From assembly GCA_019321725.1 (NCBI GenBank), contig CM033107.1, forward strand, positions 24,605,445-24,669,444: DNA of 64,000 bases, read 5' to 3'. The translations under genes were made by a program, and so were the position numbers. The stretch's first letter is position 1. Every line of letters starts with the position of its first letter. The notes beneath the pieces are model-generated. The model ran no database searches. It was not told the DNA's origin and saw nothing but the letters and a program-made list of their open reading frames with translations. Of this stretch, positions 12,109 through 26,000 are shown one piece after another. Source of the stretch: Paulownia fortunei (taxonomy: Eukaryota > Streptophyta > Magnoliopsida > Lamiales > Paulowniaceae).

Positions 12109-15100
12109 AAAATGGATCCATAGGGCTTTTCTTTGCTGCCCCTTGGATTCTAGTATAGTTTGGATTGATTGCATTTATGATAGTACTAAACTATAATGTT
12201 ATTCATTATATACTATTTTCATTTGATCATCAAATTCCATTGCTTTTTTTAATTCATTTTTGTTAATTTGGTTGTCGTTATTATTATATAGCATTTAAAC
12301 TATGTAACAGTTATGAGCTTAATATGCAAAAATTTCCTACTAATGTGCATCTTTTGAAGTTGTGGAACCGCAGGTTTGCACGTATCCAGTGAATTAATTA
12401 CCTTTGGCAGCATGAAACGGTGCTCTACCAGTCGTATCACAGGTAAGGAATTTATGAAGCATACGCATTTTCCTCAGTTTGATCCCAAGTTCATTTCATT
12501 CAACATTCTGAGATCATATTCCCTTTGTCATATACATAGAGAGAGTAGTTGAGTGTATTAAGAATTCTTACGAATCTGGGTGTATCGTGATATGATCCTG
12601 TTTCCTGATTTAAGCATAACTAATGCGTGTAGTTGTAAGTTGTGAATCTGCAGGCTTGAGCACGTTTGGGAAATAAGCAGGCTATTAGGATCTGGAGTCT
12701 TCCAAAACTAAATTAATTTGTTGTGCATTTTAAGTCTCTCCGAAGGACAAAGAAAAGCAGAAAAGAGGAGAGTTATTGACTTCTGTAATAGTTAAGTTGT
12801 CCCTCTTATGTTTCCTAGTGTATAGAAGAAACTTTTGCATGTCAGAAAATCTAGTTGCACAGTTTCATCTCCAGGCTAGCCTTGAGTCCTCATTATCTAA
12901 TTGGAGTACTGAACTTCAAAAAAGTTAATATCTTTTAGTGCTCGAATTAGTTGATAAAGGCTTGTACTCTACGAACAGGTTTGAAAGCTTTCTAATAGGG
13001 GAACTTAAGCTAATGGTCTTGATACTCAGAATATTGCCTTGAGTAGTTTAGCTGAGCTCTATTATTAACCAAGAGTGAGACTTACATAGAATCCACTTTT
13101 AAAATCAGAAACAAAATATGCGATTAAGTGGAGGGATCCTGGATTTAATGAAGGATAGTAAAAGGAAAAGGTGGAATCTATTAATAAATTTCCTTCACAT
13201 TTTCTGAAGCAAAAATCAAATATGGATATTATTACCACACTTTTTTCTTCATATGTCAAGTGGCATTGCATTTTGATTTGAATGCAATAAACTTCTTCAT
13301 ATGATTTCACAATTTTTGCAATGAATTTAGGTAAATCTTGACAGTAAAATTTATAGGGTTCACCGTAGTATACTAAATAGCCATACGATGTATTAAAATT
13401 AAATCATGTATTTGATAAATTAATATAATACTTCCTGTGAGACCCCACTATTTTCGTATTAATTCAAAAATTGATCAAACTCATAAGGAAATATTTAAAT
13501 TTTATTTAGAAATAACCGATTTATGTAAATTCTAGTATTCTATGTGGGCTTAACATGATATTTTTAAAACTCTACTAGAACATAACTTGGATCAAATTAC
13601 TATTTTTATTTTTATTTTAGATGTGTAAATATGTACATATACATATTTAGTTAAAAATTTGTATGTGCTTGTCCGCGCTTCTTCATTTTCCCCACCGTTT
13701 ACATCTTCCCTACAACCATTATGAACATTTTACACTTTCACACGCGCACCCACAGGTATAGAGAGAGAGAGAGAGATGTGGGAGAATACAAAGAGAAGAG
13801 AGCATGAAGGCAGCCATGATGCAGCGCCGATGACGACAACGTAGTTAGAGCTGCTGCGTATCCTCCCTGTCTTGAGAACTCCAAGGGTGTACACCAATTC
13901 TTTCACATTTAAAACTTATTAAAAAAAAAACTGCTATTCTCTGGCCAATCGGAGCATGGATTTTTGAGATTGTGCTGGAAATTAGAGGGGAATGATGGAC
14001 TTGCAGCGAGCAACAAAATTGGAACTTTTCTTCACAACTATCTTAAGGTATAAATTCTCCCTAATATCCTTTACGTTTGAACTGAATTCTTATGATGGAA
14101 TTGGAGAATTGAACAGCGGAAAATTGTGAGAAGGTTTGTACATGTGGCTGCTACGTATGTTTGGAAGTAACAGAACACTTGTTGTTTCCTTCCTTCTGGT
14201 GTCTGAATTTGATGCTGCTACTCTGTTGTATTGGTGGATGCTGTTGCTGAACGGTGGGAATAATATGGTGGCGCCGAGAAGACTCCTCCAGCATGGGCTG
14301 TTAAATGAAGTATGAGGGTAGTTTCAGGATGAACTGACCAACACAAAAACAAGCCAAGCATCTGGAATGCACAATTTTATTGTGAAAATCGCCCTCTTAA
14401 ATATTTTATACTTTGAAAACTTGAGTAAGTATTTGTTATATACACTACTATGTGTTTGAAATTATTTAATTATAGTTAACATGTAAACGATTGAAAAATG
14501 ATCACAAAAATTAGCAATATGTTATTGTCACGCTTATTTAATTGATTTATCAAAAAAATCGATTGAAGTTTGAATTTTATAGCACGCATCATGAAGTTAA
14601 ACTTTTATTAATTGATCATTAAATGCATCAATGTCCATGGACGGAGCGCGTGTCATAGCGACGGGGTCGTAGATTAGACATGTACTTTCGTGAGTTTCAT
14701 TAATAAGGTTGCCACTTGAATTGGTGGATGATATATTAATAAAAAAGGGGGTCATGATAAACTGTGTCTATTATTGTGAGTTATTACTTCATTACATTCA
14801 TACATTTGATCTGTTATTTATTCAACTGTTATATATTTCAATCCTTTGTTCTAAAATTTAGTTACATCCGGCAAATGAAAATGAGGGTGTTTTATCCTGT
14901 AATCGAAAATTTATTATTCTTATTTCTTTATTAGGACGCCTTGAAATAATAAGAAAGATTTTGTTTTCCAAAATTATTTACTAAATTAAATTAATAGTAT
15001 GATAAATCATATCAATTCTCAATCACAATTTTTAAATATATGATTGTTATAAATATATAAAATTTATACTTTCTCAACTCTCATTTAAAATTCTTTGTCG

Positions 15101-16700
15101 GATCAATTAGATAAGGAGCATGGAATTAGTATCATCGTTTTATTTTCATTACATCTCTGTATAATGCACGCGCTTAACACTAGCGAGTACTAATTTTGAA
15201 GACCTCGGATGGTAATTTAATATCATGAATATAGGAATGAAATGAATGTATCAATTAACAAGTATTTCTAACAATAATATTAAATGTGAGTTTACAAAGG
15301 AACAAGTATATTTCTATCCCTTAAATACCAATTTATATTTCTTTGCGTCCTTATAAGTCAAGCACAGAAGAACATCTTAAATGTATTAGTAAAGTCAAAT
15401 ATTCTTAGTTTATACTTATTTGAATTGGATGCTTATTTTTCAATTTTCCATTTATCATCTTCGTACAAGAGTTGGGGTTCTTTATGCAAAGAAGTGACAC
15501 TTTCTTCCATACAGAAATACATTAACTTTTATCACTCAAATTTTTGCTCTCTTTCTAGTTGAGATAATGCAAAGTAGGAGGGAGAAGGGGGCAGTCACTA
15601 GTGCTATAGATTCTAAAAGCTGTACAACCATCCTCCAGAGTGAACTCCTTATCTTGATTGAAATTCTGAAAAAAGCTTAGCTTATAAGTAGAAGTTCATG
15701 CAGGGATAAGAACTCGTGCATCAGTTATTTTTAAGAGTAATACTACTATACTGCAAAGCTTGTTGAAATAGGAATATGGAAAAAAAAAAAACTACATCCA
15801 GGCTCTGCATAACACACCCAAAATGGTGCACGACGTGTGGATGTGGGTGGTGATTCCTATAAACAGTTCTTTGCTACACTGCACATAAATACAATATCAT
15901 TAATTAATTATATGAATACACTTTCCTTTCTGGGATCAACTGATTACATGGCTAAACAATTTCTTGAAATGTCTAGTAAAAGGAAATGGTCCCTTAAGAA
16001 TGATGGTATCTTCTTGAATTTTGCAAAATATCAGTTTCTCCAAAGTTCATGCGAACTATTATGTACACAGGCACACCTGCAAAAGCATGAGTCCATGCGT
16101 TAGATTCAAAAAATTTCAAAACTATCATCCCTATAGGTAATCATGCACCTTTTAAGGCTTATATTTGTCATTTTCTTCAGAAAAGGCAACTATATGCGAA
16201 AATCCATATTTGAAGAACCCATCTCTCCCGTGATAGCCACCTAAGTCTTAAAGTCCTAACTAGCAGATAAACTCATGTGTCAAAGGCTAAAAATGGAAAA
16301 GTGATCCATTTTTAACAGAATTTATTCAGAAACACAAATAAAGATCCCTCCTATGGTACATGAAACTTCGGTTATCATGCCAAATCTATGGCTGAGAAAC
16401 ATGATGCTGGAAAGAATATCCGATAACATTGGACCCTGTGAAATCAGATTCTCCAATAACTGAAATTCGACAATTAATCTGCAAATCCAATTTAGTAATG
16501 AAGTGATAAGATGTTTACTCCATTTGCATTTTCAGTTATACGGTTTTTCTTGAACATGAACAAATATCTTTCATTTCCTTTTGCCCTATTCTCATCTATA
16601 AAAACATCTATAATTCATTCAAATATCAGCTCTACTTTTTTGAATGGTGCGTTGACATATTTGTATCTGGCGCCAAGAACCTTTTCTGACCGCATGGCTT
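12109..16700. other. Intergenic region downstream of HSFA3 and CTR1
   Basis: The first 550 bp are probably HSFA3 3' untranslated region, with splice-like motifs at 12369-12373 (CGCAG), 12439-12447 (CACAG followed by GTAAGG) and 12650-12654 (TGCAG) hinting at 3' UTR introns. Beyond this the DNA is AT-rich. There is a short GA microsatellite near 13758-13774 and a somewhat GC-richer patch at 13660-14330 without a recognisable protein. Nothing else can be supported. Confidence 0.5.
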
Positions 16701-17041
16701 AGCCTTTAAAAATGCATAAGTTGACCCCTAGATCCACGCTCAAACTCAAAGCAACACAACTTAGATAATAGAGTAGCCATATAGAGGCCCAATATTTCCA
16801 TTCCTATTGGAACAAGAAATAGGCTGAGTTTCCTTTCATCTCAAGACTTGTCTGGGAGGAAGTTAAAGCTAGACTACAACACTCAAACACTGACAAAATA
16901 AGACACAATGGCTCGGAATCAGTAAAAGTCAAAGGGGTTTCAAGATAGACAAACCTTACAATCCGAGCAGCCTTCCTGCCAGAAATTGGATCAGGAGATT
17001 TCATGCAGATAATAATATGAGCTTTACTGATGCCCAAAGTT

Positions 17042-20000
17042 TCAAGTGAGAAACGGTATTTCAGCATGACCTTGTTGAGTTGTTGGAGGTGATTTAATCA
17101 GTGCTCTCAAAGATTCCATGATACTGGAAAAGGAGGGCCGTTTCCAGGGCTCACTGCAGTTTTATTGATAAAGTGAGTAGAGAGTAGTATTTTCCAACTC
17201 CAGGACTAGTCTACTTCTGGAATTACTGATCATTGGTTAGTCCAGTAACTCTCTTTCACCAATTTATTAAAGAAAAATTGGAGCCTATTGAATGTGTATT
17301 TAAGTAAAAAAGTAAATGTGTGTGTGTGCGCGCGCACATGCGCGTGCCGAGAGAGAGTAGTATAAACAATTATAAGGTGCATGGTAAAAAGTTAAACCAA
17401 TTAATAAGTCTCTAACCAAAATCTATAGAATTATTAGGTGAAATTAATGGACAATGGAATCATCTCAGATTTGCATTCAGACACCAAACTAATATACAGA
17501 TAAATAAGTCCTGCATTATACCCACTAAAACAAATTTACACTTTCCAAACATCACATGAAACCAGATATTCTACTCACTTGGCCCAGCAGGCTACAATTA
17601 TATCTGCAACTTGAGGATTTGTATCCCGTGGAATTTCAAGCCTTTTTCCCTTAAAACCAACAGCTGCTACAACCTAGAAGATTGAAGAAATAAAGTTAAA
17701 TCTCTCAACTTAAATGGGCTCAAACAAAACTAGAAAATAAACAACAGGATTATTGCAGCAATCCTTGAGAAACAGACTTCTTAAGGAAAAACCTAACCAG
17801 GAAGAACTGGCAAAGATCAGCCGATTTCATTATATTTTCTCCTTTTCTACCTCATTTAAGGGATCTTTTGTTGGGGGTGGGTGGATTGTTAGGTTGGCCT
17901 CATAGAAAATGACAGGCCATGCATCCCCTGCCCCCCTTGCAATCCATTTAGGATGAAAGATTCTCAAAATTAATCTTCCACCCCTTGGTGGCATCTTTTG
18001 TTTGAAGACTAAAAAGAAAACCATAAAAATTATATATGCAGTCCTTCTACATGTAGAACAAACAAATAACACCCTACCACCCCATTCTGCTATACATATA
18101 TTACAAAATAAGGGGCACCCTTAACTTTTTCTAACGTCCGACAGGGGAGGTAAGTGTAATTTTGCAAATAGTATTAGGTGTTTCTGTATTTGGACCTAAC
18201 CTCAGGCAGTGCAGATGTAATTTACCCATGTTTTATCTTTAAATATTAAAGCCAATTCACCAACCTGTGCCGGATTCAAGTTACCCCAGGGTTGCTGCAA
18301 GGTTGCCAGCTCCCACAAAATCACACCAAAACTGTAAACATCTGATTTTTCATTTGATGGTTCATCACGGAGGACTTCAGGTGCCATCCACTCAGGCTAC
18401 CAGAAAAGAAAAAAAGTTTCTTCTTATCCAATGAAAATCCCAAACTGGCAAAAGGTTAAGGCATCAGATCATTGCATAAAAGCAATTTAACTTACAGTTC
18501 CAGCAGCAGACTTGGATGAAAGAAATGTGTTTGCTTTGAAACGGGAAAGACCAAAATCACAGACCTGATGCAGACATTACACAGGTAAGGATCTATGCAA
18601 AGAAAAGAATTACAAAAAAATTTGAAACTAATCAGTTAATATAGAAAGTTTGATATGAACATGGACATATCTGAATAGAATGTATTTACATATCCTACTG
18701 GCTTCAAATATATAATTAAGATACAGATGCGTGCATCAATAATACGGAGGCAATTACAGGAGAGAGAGGATGGCATAAGGAAGACCACCTTCACTTATTC
18801 TACAAGAAGTTCGAAGCAAAGGAACAACGGAGCTTTTGAGAGAAAGAAGAAATCTTTAACATTTTAAATCAGAAAATATACATAGCATAGTTCAATGTTT
18901 AACTCTGTTAACACACAAGCATTTCTGCCTGCCAAGAAACATGCCGCTGAAAAGTCGAAAGCTTCGCATAAAAAATACGTAATCCTCAAAAGTATCCAGC
19001 TCACAGATAGCTGTATCATCATACTTAGTGTAGGAATAGCTTCACAAAATGTTTATCTACCACCTCAGTCAGATACAAGATGCAGCAATATGCATGCTGA
19101 AGATAACCTCTTTCTTACCTTCACAGTATACTTTTTGTCAACTAAAAGATTAGGAGATTTCAAGTCTCTGTGAACAATTGGAGGATTCCGTTTGTGAAGA
19201 TAGTTCATCCCCTTCGCCTGTATAAAAAGTTATCATTCGTCAAGCCAAAACACGAGAGAGAGAGAGGAGTTAGGCCTAAAAAATATTACAAGTGGAGAGA
19301 GAAGATGACTTGAGACTTGATTTTGACATGGAAGCTGCTAACAAAACGAATTGAATACGTACCACATCATAAGCCATGCTCAATCGACGCCTCTCATCCA
19401 ACACTTCTCTTGCACCATGTTTATGCAAGAGTCTATACAGACTACCTCTGAAGAGAAAAAGAAAACTCATACAGTTAGAACAGTGATACATGAGCTATGA
19501 TAACTATGATTTTTTAACCCTGAAGTTCAAAATTAAAAACATATACCTTGATAAATATTCTGTTACTATGGACAAGTTTGGCGGCTCCGTTACAGCACCC
19601 ATAAAAAGCACAATATTTGGATGGCGCAATCTTTTCATGATTGCCACCTGAGCCAACGAAAAAAGTGAAGCTAAAGGATAAAACAAAGTAGGATGGTTAC
19701 AGTAGATTAGCGGGAATTAGCACCTACCTCCCGCAAAAATTCCTTGAATCGTTCTCCAAGGAAATCTTGTTCCATGAGAATCTTCACAGCAACATCCTGG
19801 AAGGTATCATCCCTTGTAAGTTTTAAAATTATTGAGATTAAAGCCCAATAGTGAAATAAAGGAGAAATAAAAATATTCAGATCATAAAAGTTACTTATCA
19901 CAAAAATAATGGATTTAGAATTGATCCTCCAATTAAATAATAGAATGGGCAACGAGTTCAATGTCACAAGGAAATTATTATGTTTAGCGTCTTTGAAGAT

Positions 20001-23000
20001 TAAAAGGATAGATAACTTACGCAACCATTCCATTCAGCACGATGAACTGTACCAAAAGAACCTGCAAAAGCAAACGAGCCAAATCATTAGGCAAACAATT
20101 CAAAAGAATACGAAATTGCTACCTTCTCCGTAATATGACAAAATAATATTCGAGTTTATGCTGAGCAATATTTCAGAGCAAGCAGATGAAAATACCTGCC
20201 CCAATTCTCTCCTTTAGAACAACATCACTCCAGGGAATGTTTAGATCCTCGACATCAAAGGCCAGTTCTCCCCTTGATTTAGATGGAACTAATAAACCTC
20301 CTTCACCAAACCTCATATCTTTATTTGCATTTCCTCTTGGGTCCGGCATCACAACAAGTGGCTGAACAACTTTATGCCCAATTGGAGGGAGATGCTTAAA
20401 AGGTATCGAGCCTTTTACTATATCTGTGGAGTTTATGACATCCTGAGTAATAGTTGGTTTGGAAAGCAATGGTTCTTTACCGTGAACCTTCATCCAGGAA
20501 TTTTTGGGTAAAGGTGACATACAAGAAACTTCCTCCCGATTGCTTGAGCTGGTTGGAAAGCTAGTTCTATCCTCATAAGTCCTGTCTGAGAATTTAGGAT
20601 GCATGGAATCACCAGTATCTCCATCAATAACAGTCCCAGCTGTCACAAATAACAAAAGTCTTTTTTAACTCACAAGTTCAAGCCAACCAAACCCATAGGA
20701 TTGGTCATCAAAGTAAAATTACATACAATTTGAGCAATTGAAAACAATAAAGTTATATGCCCAAATTACATGTTTAATAGGATTATCAACACAGCTAGAG
20801 AAATGAATAAGGAATGCTTTGCATAGAGCAAGACAGCATGAGTAATTGTGCAAATATTTGGTTTATATGCATTGCAAACCTAAATACCAGTTAAAATTTG
20901 GACACAACAAGCAATACAGATCAATTTTTACTGCTGCTGCAAACAAAAATCTCTCATCCACGGACGACGCCGTCTCTACCACCATTAACCAATACTCTCT
21001 AACAGCCAACCCACAAACAGAGTCCAAGAAAATGCTGGCAGTAGGATCATCTCGATACCCATTTCATATTACAAAGAAAATGAGAAGATAATGAAAATCA
21101 GATCCAAGCAAGGTTGTGCAGAAAACATCAAAAGTTGATAAACACAGATGAGGAATTAATGGACGTTGAATCTGAAACAAACTACAAGGGATGTTAAAAG
21201 GTGAAAAAAGAATCAAGAAAAAGTTTTGACATCACAGGTTGACCTAGATTAAATTTGTGCACTTGCGGTTCATTTCTAAAATAGGTTAAGAGCCAAACTT
21301 TTAGGTTGAGTCATCAGTCTACGGTCTTTCCACAAGACAAGTGAAGTGAGAAGACTTAATATACTAGGGTAAGTTAAGGCACAATAGCTTGAGCTTTAGG
21401 ATCAAGTGGAGTTCAAAAAACGTATGTCTGCCTCAATCACACTAAATGGACTTCCTGGGCTTCCTCCCAACAACTAGAGTACTGGTTCATTCGCAACTTT
21501 TTGAAGCAGAAAATATATGGCACCGTGGAAGACAATGACTTATTTGAAGGATTTCAGAGGCGATGGCTGTTTGGTGGTGGCGGATAGAGTGTTGCCAATA
21601 GGGAGGAGTGACAGGAGGAGCTAAAAAGGAGGAGAGGTATAAAATAACATTTTCTAACGGGGCCTAGCCCAGCTAAGTTGAGTTGAGGGAACAGAAATAA
21701 AGCACACAGGGCGACAAGGAAGAGACTGCGTTGTAGTGGCAAGGCAATAGTTCTTTACGCAATTTTTTCTGTCTTCTAGGTGGCAGTGATGTGCATGGAG
21801 AAAGGTAGGGAGCTCTAGGTGATAGTGGTGCAGGGTGCAGCAAGTATTTCCAGTTGAGTGGATGGGAAACAAATGGGAGTCAGGTGTGGTTGATATGTTG
21901 CAGGGCTGACTGATGGAATGAACTGAGAGACTTTTTATTGTTCTTCTCTTTGGCTTCCCTGTTTTCCCAACCTTACAATGGTTACTTTCTCCTACAAGAT
22001 GATGGTGAACCCAATTTAGTTGGCAATGCACATAAATTGGTAAGAGAACTTTTCCTTTCTCATATCGAATAGGGTGCTCAAAATTTGGTGAACCGGCCGA
22101 ACCAAACCAAAACCGAAATTTCGGTTTGGACCGAAACCGAACCAAAATTTTTGGTTCAATTTTTGATTTTCCATTTTTCAAATTTTCAGTTTTTGGTTCG
22201 TTTCGGTATTTGATGTCAGTTAACTGAATTAAAAACTGATTTTTTTTTTTTAAAATGGAGCAGAATATTCACTAGTTTTACTATTGTTAAGCGTAGAAAC
22301 AGGCTTCACGCGTCCTTGATTTCCTAGAGGAAGAGGAAGTAAGGAGGTTTGAAGGGGCTGAGGAAGAGGTGTGGAAAAAGCAATTCCGTAGGTGGGTAAG
22401 GCTTACCTGAACGAAGGAGAGAGAGGGGCTTGATGGAGAAGGAATCTTTGAAGAAGGAGAGGATGTCGAAGCGGTTGTTGAGTCCTTCTATGAAGCTGTC
22501 GATGCCGATGCTGAGCCGGTTAGCAGCGGAGATGGCCATGGCGTAGATATGGTAGGAGAAGTTCAAAGTCACCACATTTTCAGGGGCAGGGGGGGAGGGG
22601 GTGCGGGATTTTTGGACCATTTCTATAAATGTTGCAGGAATGGCAGCAACTGCAAGTCTGCAACAACCAGCAGTGGAAAACTTGACAAGAAATTGCCCGG
22701 AGAAAAGCCCCCAAAGCATGAAAAGAAGTATAGGAAGTTCCTACCAGCTGTGGAAGGATCAGGAATGGGAGCCATGGAAAAACAGCAAACTAAGAAAGTG
22801 GGGAAATTTGTGGAGTTTGAGAGGAAATAAGTTTAGGGTTTGTTTTTGGTTAATGTGCTCAGTTCACTTTGATGACTAACCAAACCGAAATTTTATAATT
22901 TATTTATATATACTTTATGTTTACAAAATTCGGTTAGCCGAATAAACAAACCGAAAAAAAAAAAATCAGTTTTCCCAACTAATTCGGTTTGTTTTTATTT

Positions 23001-26000
23001 TTGGTTCGGTTTGACCAAATGAGAACCCCTAAATTATCAAAAGTAAGGAAAAAAAGAATTTAAGGAAAAGGTAACAACAACTTGGCCAGAATTCAGCAAT
23101 GTTTACGACCTGATCCAATGTCAGAAGTTCATTCATGATTCACCAAAGAGATAATTCTGCAATAGTTCAAGAACCAATATATTTACTCTCAAAGATACTT
23201 GCTACTGTCCATTAATAAAAATACTGATGTCAAAGATTTAGTGATCAACTTAAGGGAGGATTAGTATAAAGTAACAACCACGAAGTAAACCAGAAGATAG
23301 AATCATTAAACAGATGATGCCGAAGTGAGGCCAATGAATATCAGAACCTGAAGGAAGCTTGTGTATAGCCCAGGGGAAGGCTAGAGAGATTCACCAAAAA
23401 ATCAAAAAGAAACTGCACAGGAAAACCCAAATGCACAGATAATCACCTGCTAAAGAATCATCGAATATGAGATTAAGTGATTGAAAGTCCAAGAAATACT
23501 GTTTGGCCAGCAACCTGAAGTCAATTGTAGGCTCCACCTGCTTGAATCGTGGAAAGCACAATGGAGAAGAAATTGAGATTGTAGATGGACCATTTGGCAA
23601 AGAATCAGGCTCACATAAGCATCCTGGTTTCTCAATCAGATCAATAAGATACTCCCTGTGATGTCATACCACATGGTTAAATTAGTGTAGCAATTGTATA
23701 CATCTCAAATGAATAATATTAACAAGCATGGACATACGACACTTGTTATTGAGTTATAGCAATAAAGAAAGTTGAAACACACAGAGACCCCACAAGTCAA
23801 AGTAGCTCACATCAATCTCAAAGAATTGGAATGACTGAAAAGAATAAGAACCGTGACTCAATAAAACATTTATCCACCAATTACCATCAAACCGCATATT
23901 GAACAGAGACCATAAAAACACTGTAACACAATAGAGACCCCAAAAGTTCAAAGTAACTCCCATCACCCTCAAAGAATTGAAATGACTGAAAAGAATAAGG
24001 AGCGGCTCGTGTAAACATCGTTATCCACCATTGTAACACATATTGGACAGATAGCACATAAAAGTACAAAAGAAGAGTATTAGGGTATTAACATATTAGC
24101 TCCACATATTACCTCTGAAAAACTTCACATTCTATATATAACAGAAATATCCTAACTGTACACATCTTATTTCTGTTATCTACAGAATGTGAAATTTCCC
24201 ATTTTTAAACCAGGGAAGGAACTATTGTTCTTTGTTCCAAGTTCCAACATTGAATAAATGGATGCATAACAAAGCATTTTAAGCAATAAGATATACCTGT
24301 CAATCTCAAAACGAACAAGACACGAGGAAGCATCTTCTCGAGTACAATATTTACATCCTTTCGCAATTCGACATGGTAAGCCGATAATGTCAGCTAAGAC
24401 CTGCCAAAATGATAATATATTAAGTGCATAGGAAAACCAGTTCTCCACAAGTGCATCTTACAGCAAAGACAAGTTAGTCCTGTAGTGTATCACCAATTAA
24501 AATGAGTAAAACAAAGAAACAATAATCTCCAAAATAGAAAGGGAAAACTAAGAGCATGAGAGCGGAAAAGGTTATCATACAAAAAAAAATGTTAAAATCC
24601 AATAGAAGTAATAAGAATGAAATTATTTGGTAACTAAGTTGTTTTCTGTTTCTCTTTTTCGGTGTTCAAACTTTTGGGAACGCCAAAGGACACATGTTTG
24701 GTTCACCTGTTTGTGTTTTCCTTTTTTTCTGGAAACATTTCAGAAACAGAAGTGAAACATGAAAGTATAGAAAGGTGTTTTGAACTGCTTGCAAAGCAGG
24801 AGGGGGGACGTGGATAAGTATGCATTAATGGGGTTTGGTCAGCAATCCCTGCCAACTACAGAAACCTAATAAATTTTCTCAATTCCCTTCACAGGTCCTC
24901 CCTCATCCTCCACCATCCCCCCCCAATCCCACCCCCTCCTTCATTCCTACTTTTCTGCGAGCATTACCTTCTTCATATGGCAACATCAACCACCACAATT
25001 CATCAAAAATCTCCCAAGATATTCCACAAATAAGCAATCATTGAAGTCAGTTAGATCCACAGAGTCGGTTGGTTGGGAAAATTCTGCCTTCATGAAAGTT
25101 TAAAGGGGTTTAGGTTCTAAAGGTGGCGGTAGTACGGTTGATTCTGGCGGCCCTGGTGATGCTCGTTTGGTGTTTATCAAGCTTTAGTATGCAATTGCTG
25201 ATCTCTCAAATCACTCTCCAACCCACAATCTTCATCATCGTTGTCTTTTGTCTGGATTCTGTTGAATCATTTTTTTTGTATATATTTTATGTGTTCAACT
25301 GCAGTTCAAGTTACATCTGAAAAAGCCATGGATCAAATGCAAAAAAACCATGCTAATAAAATTGCGGCTTTCTGTTATATGCTGGTCTTACCATATGCTA
25401 TATTAGGCAGCATTATAATGGACAAAACGAACAGAGGATGAGTGAGGTGGGCGCATTCTTCAAAAAATTAAAATGCAAGAAGGTTTTCTATGTTTTCTAA
25501 AGATAAGGAACTGTAGTGAGGAAAACATATTTTTGTATTTTAATGGGGGGAAAGAAGTCCTTTATCTGTTTGTGGCATGATAGAACAAAACAAGTTGGGT
25601 CTTGGAATGGGGCCAAGATTATCGCTATGGATATATTTGGTAGATCTAGGTCAAATGCGGGTCTTTATAAGAACCAGAAAGATTATGCCTTTAATATTAT
25701 TCAAGGACAAATAATTACAAAGAACAGGGAACATACTTTGAATAGCAATGAGCGGTGTCTGCATAGTCCGACAGACAGACTGCCAATGGGGAGAACAATA
25801 GACCCCAAGCGATTTTTTAAGTCATCACTGCACTCTTTCCAGATGGTAATTAAGTCATCTTCCCCATTAGAAGCTGCACGTCTTAGGAAGGCAAGAAAAC
25901 ATGATTACAACAAGAAAGAGTTTTGTGGAATACTTAACTAGGAGCTTCAAGTGCTCACCCCATATGATTGCAAACTAGCTTTGCGAGCTCATCAACAACT

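Noticed and set aside
15837..16103. 88-codon frame downstream of CTR1
   Set aside because: It has no start context, codon pattern or family similarity. Random open frames of this size are expected in AT-rich DNA.
25516..25941. Plus-strand frame of 141 codons between CTR1 exons
   Set aside because: It overlaps CTR1 exon 3 (25881-25737) on the opposite strand and has no family resemblance. It is a shadow frame.
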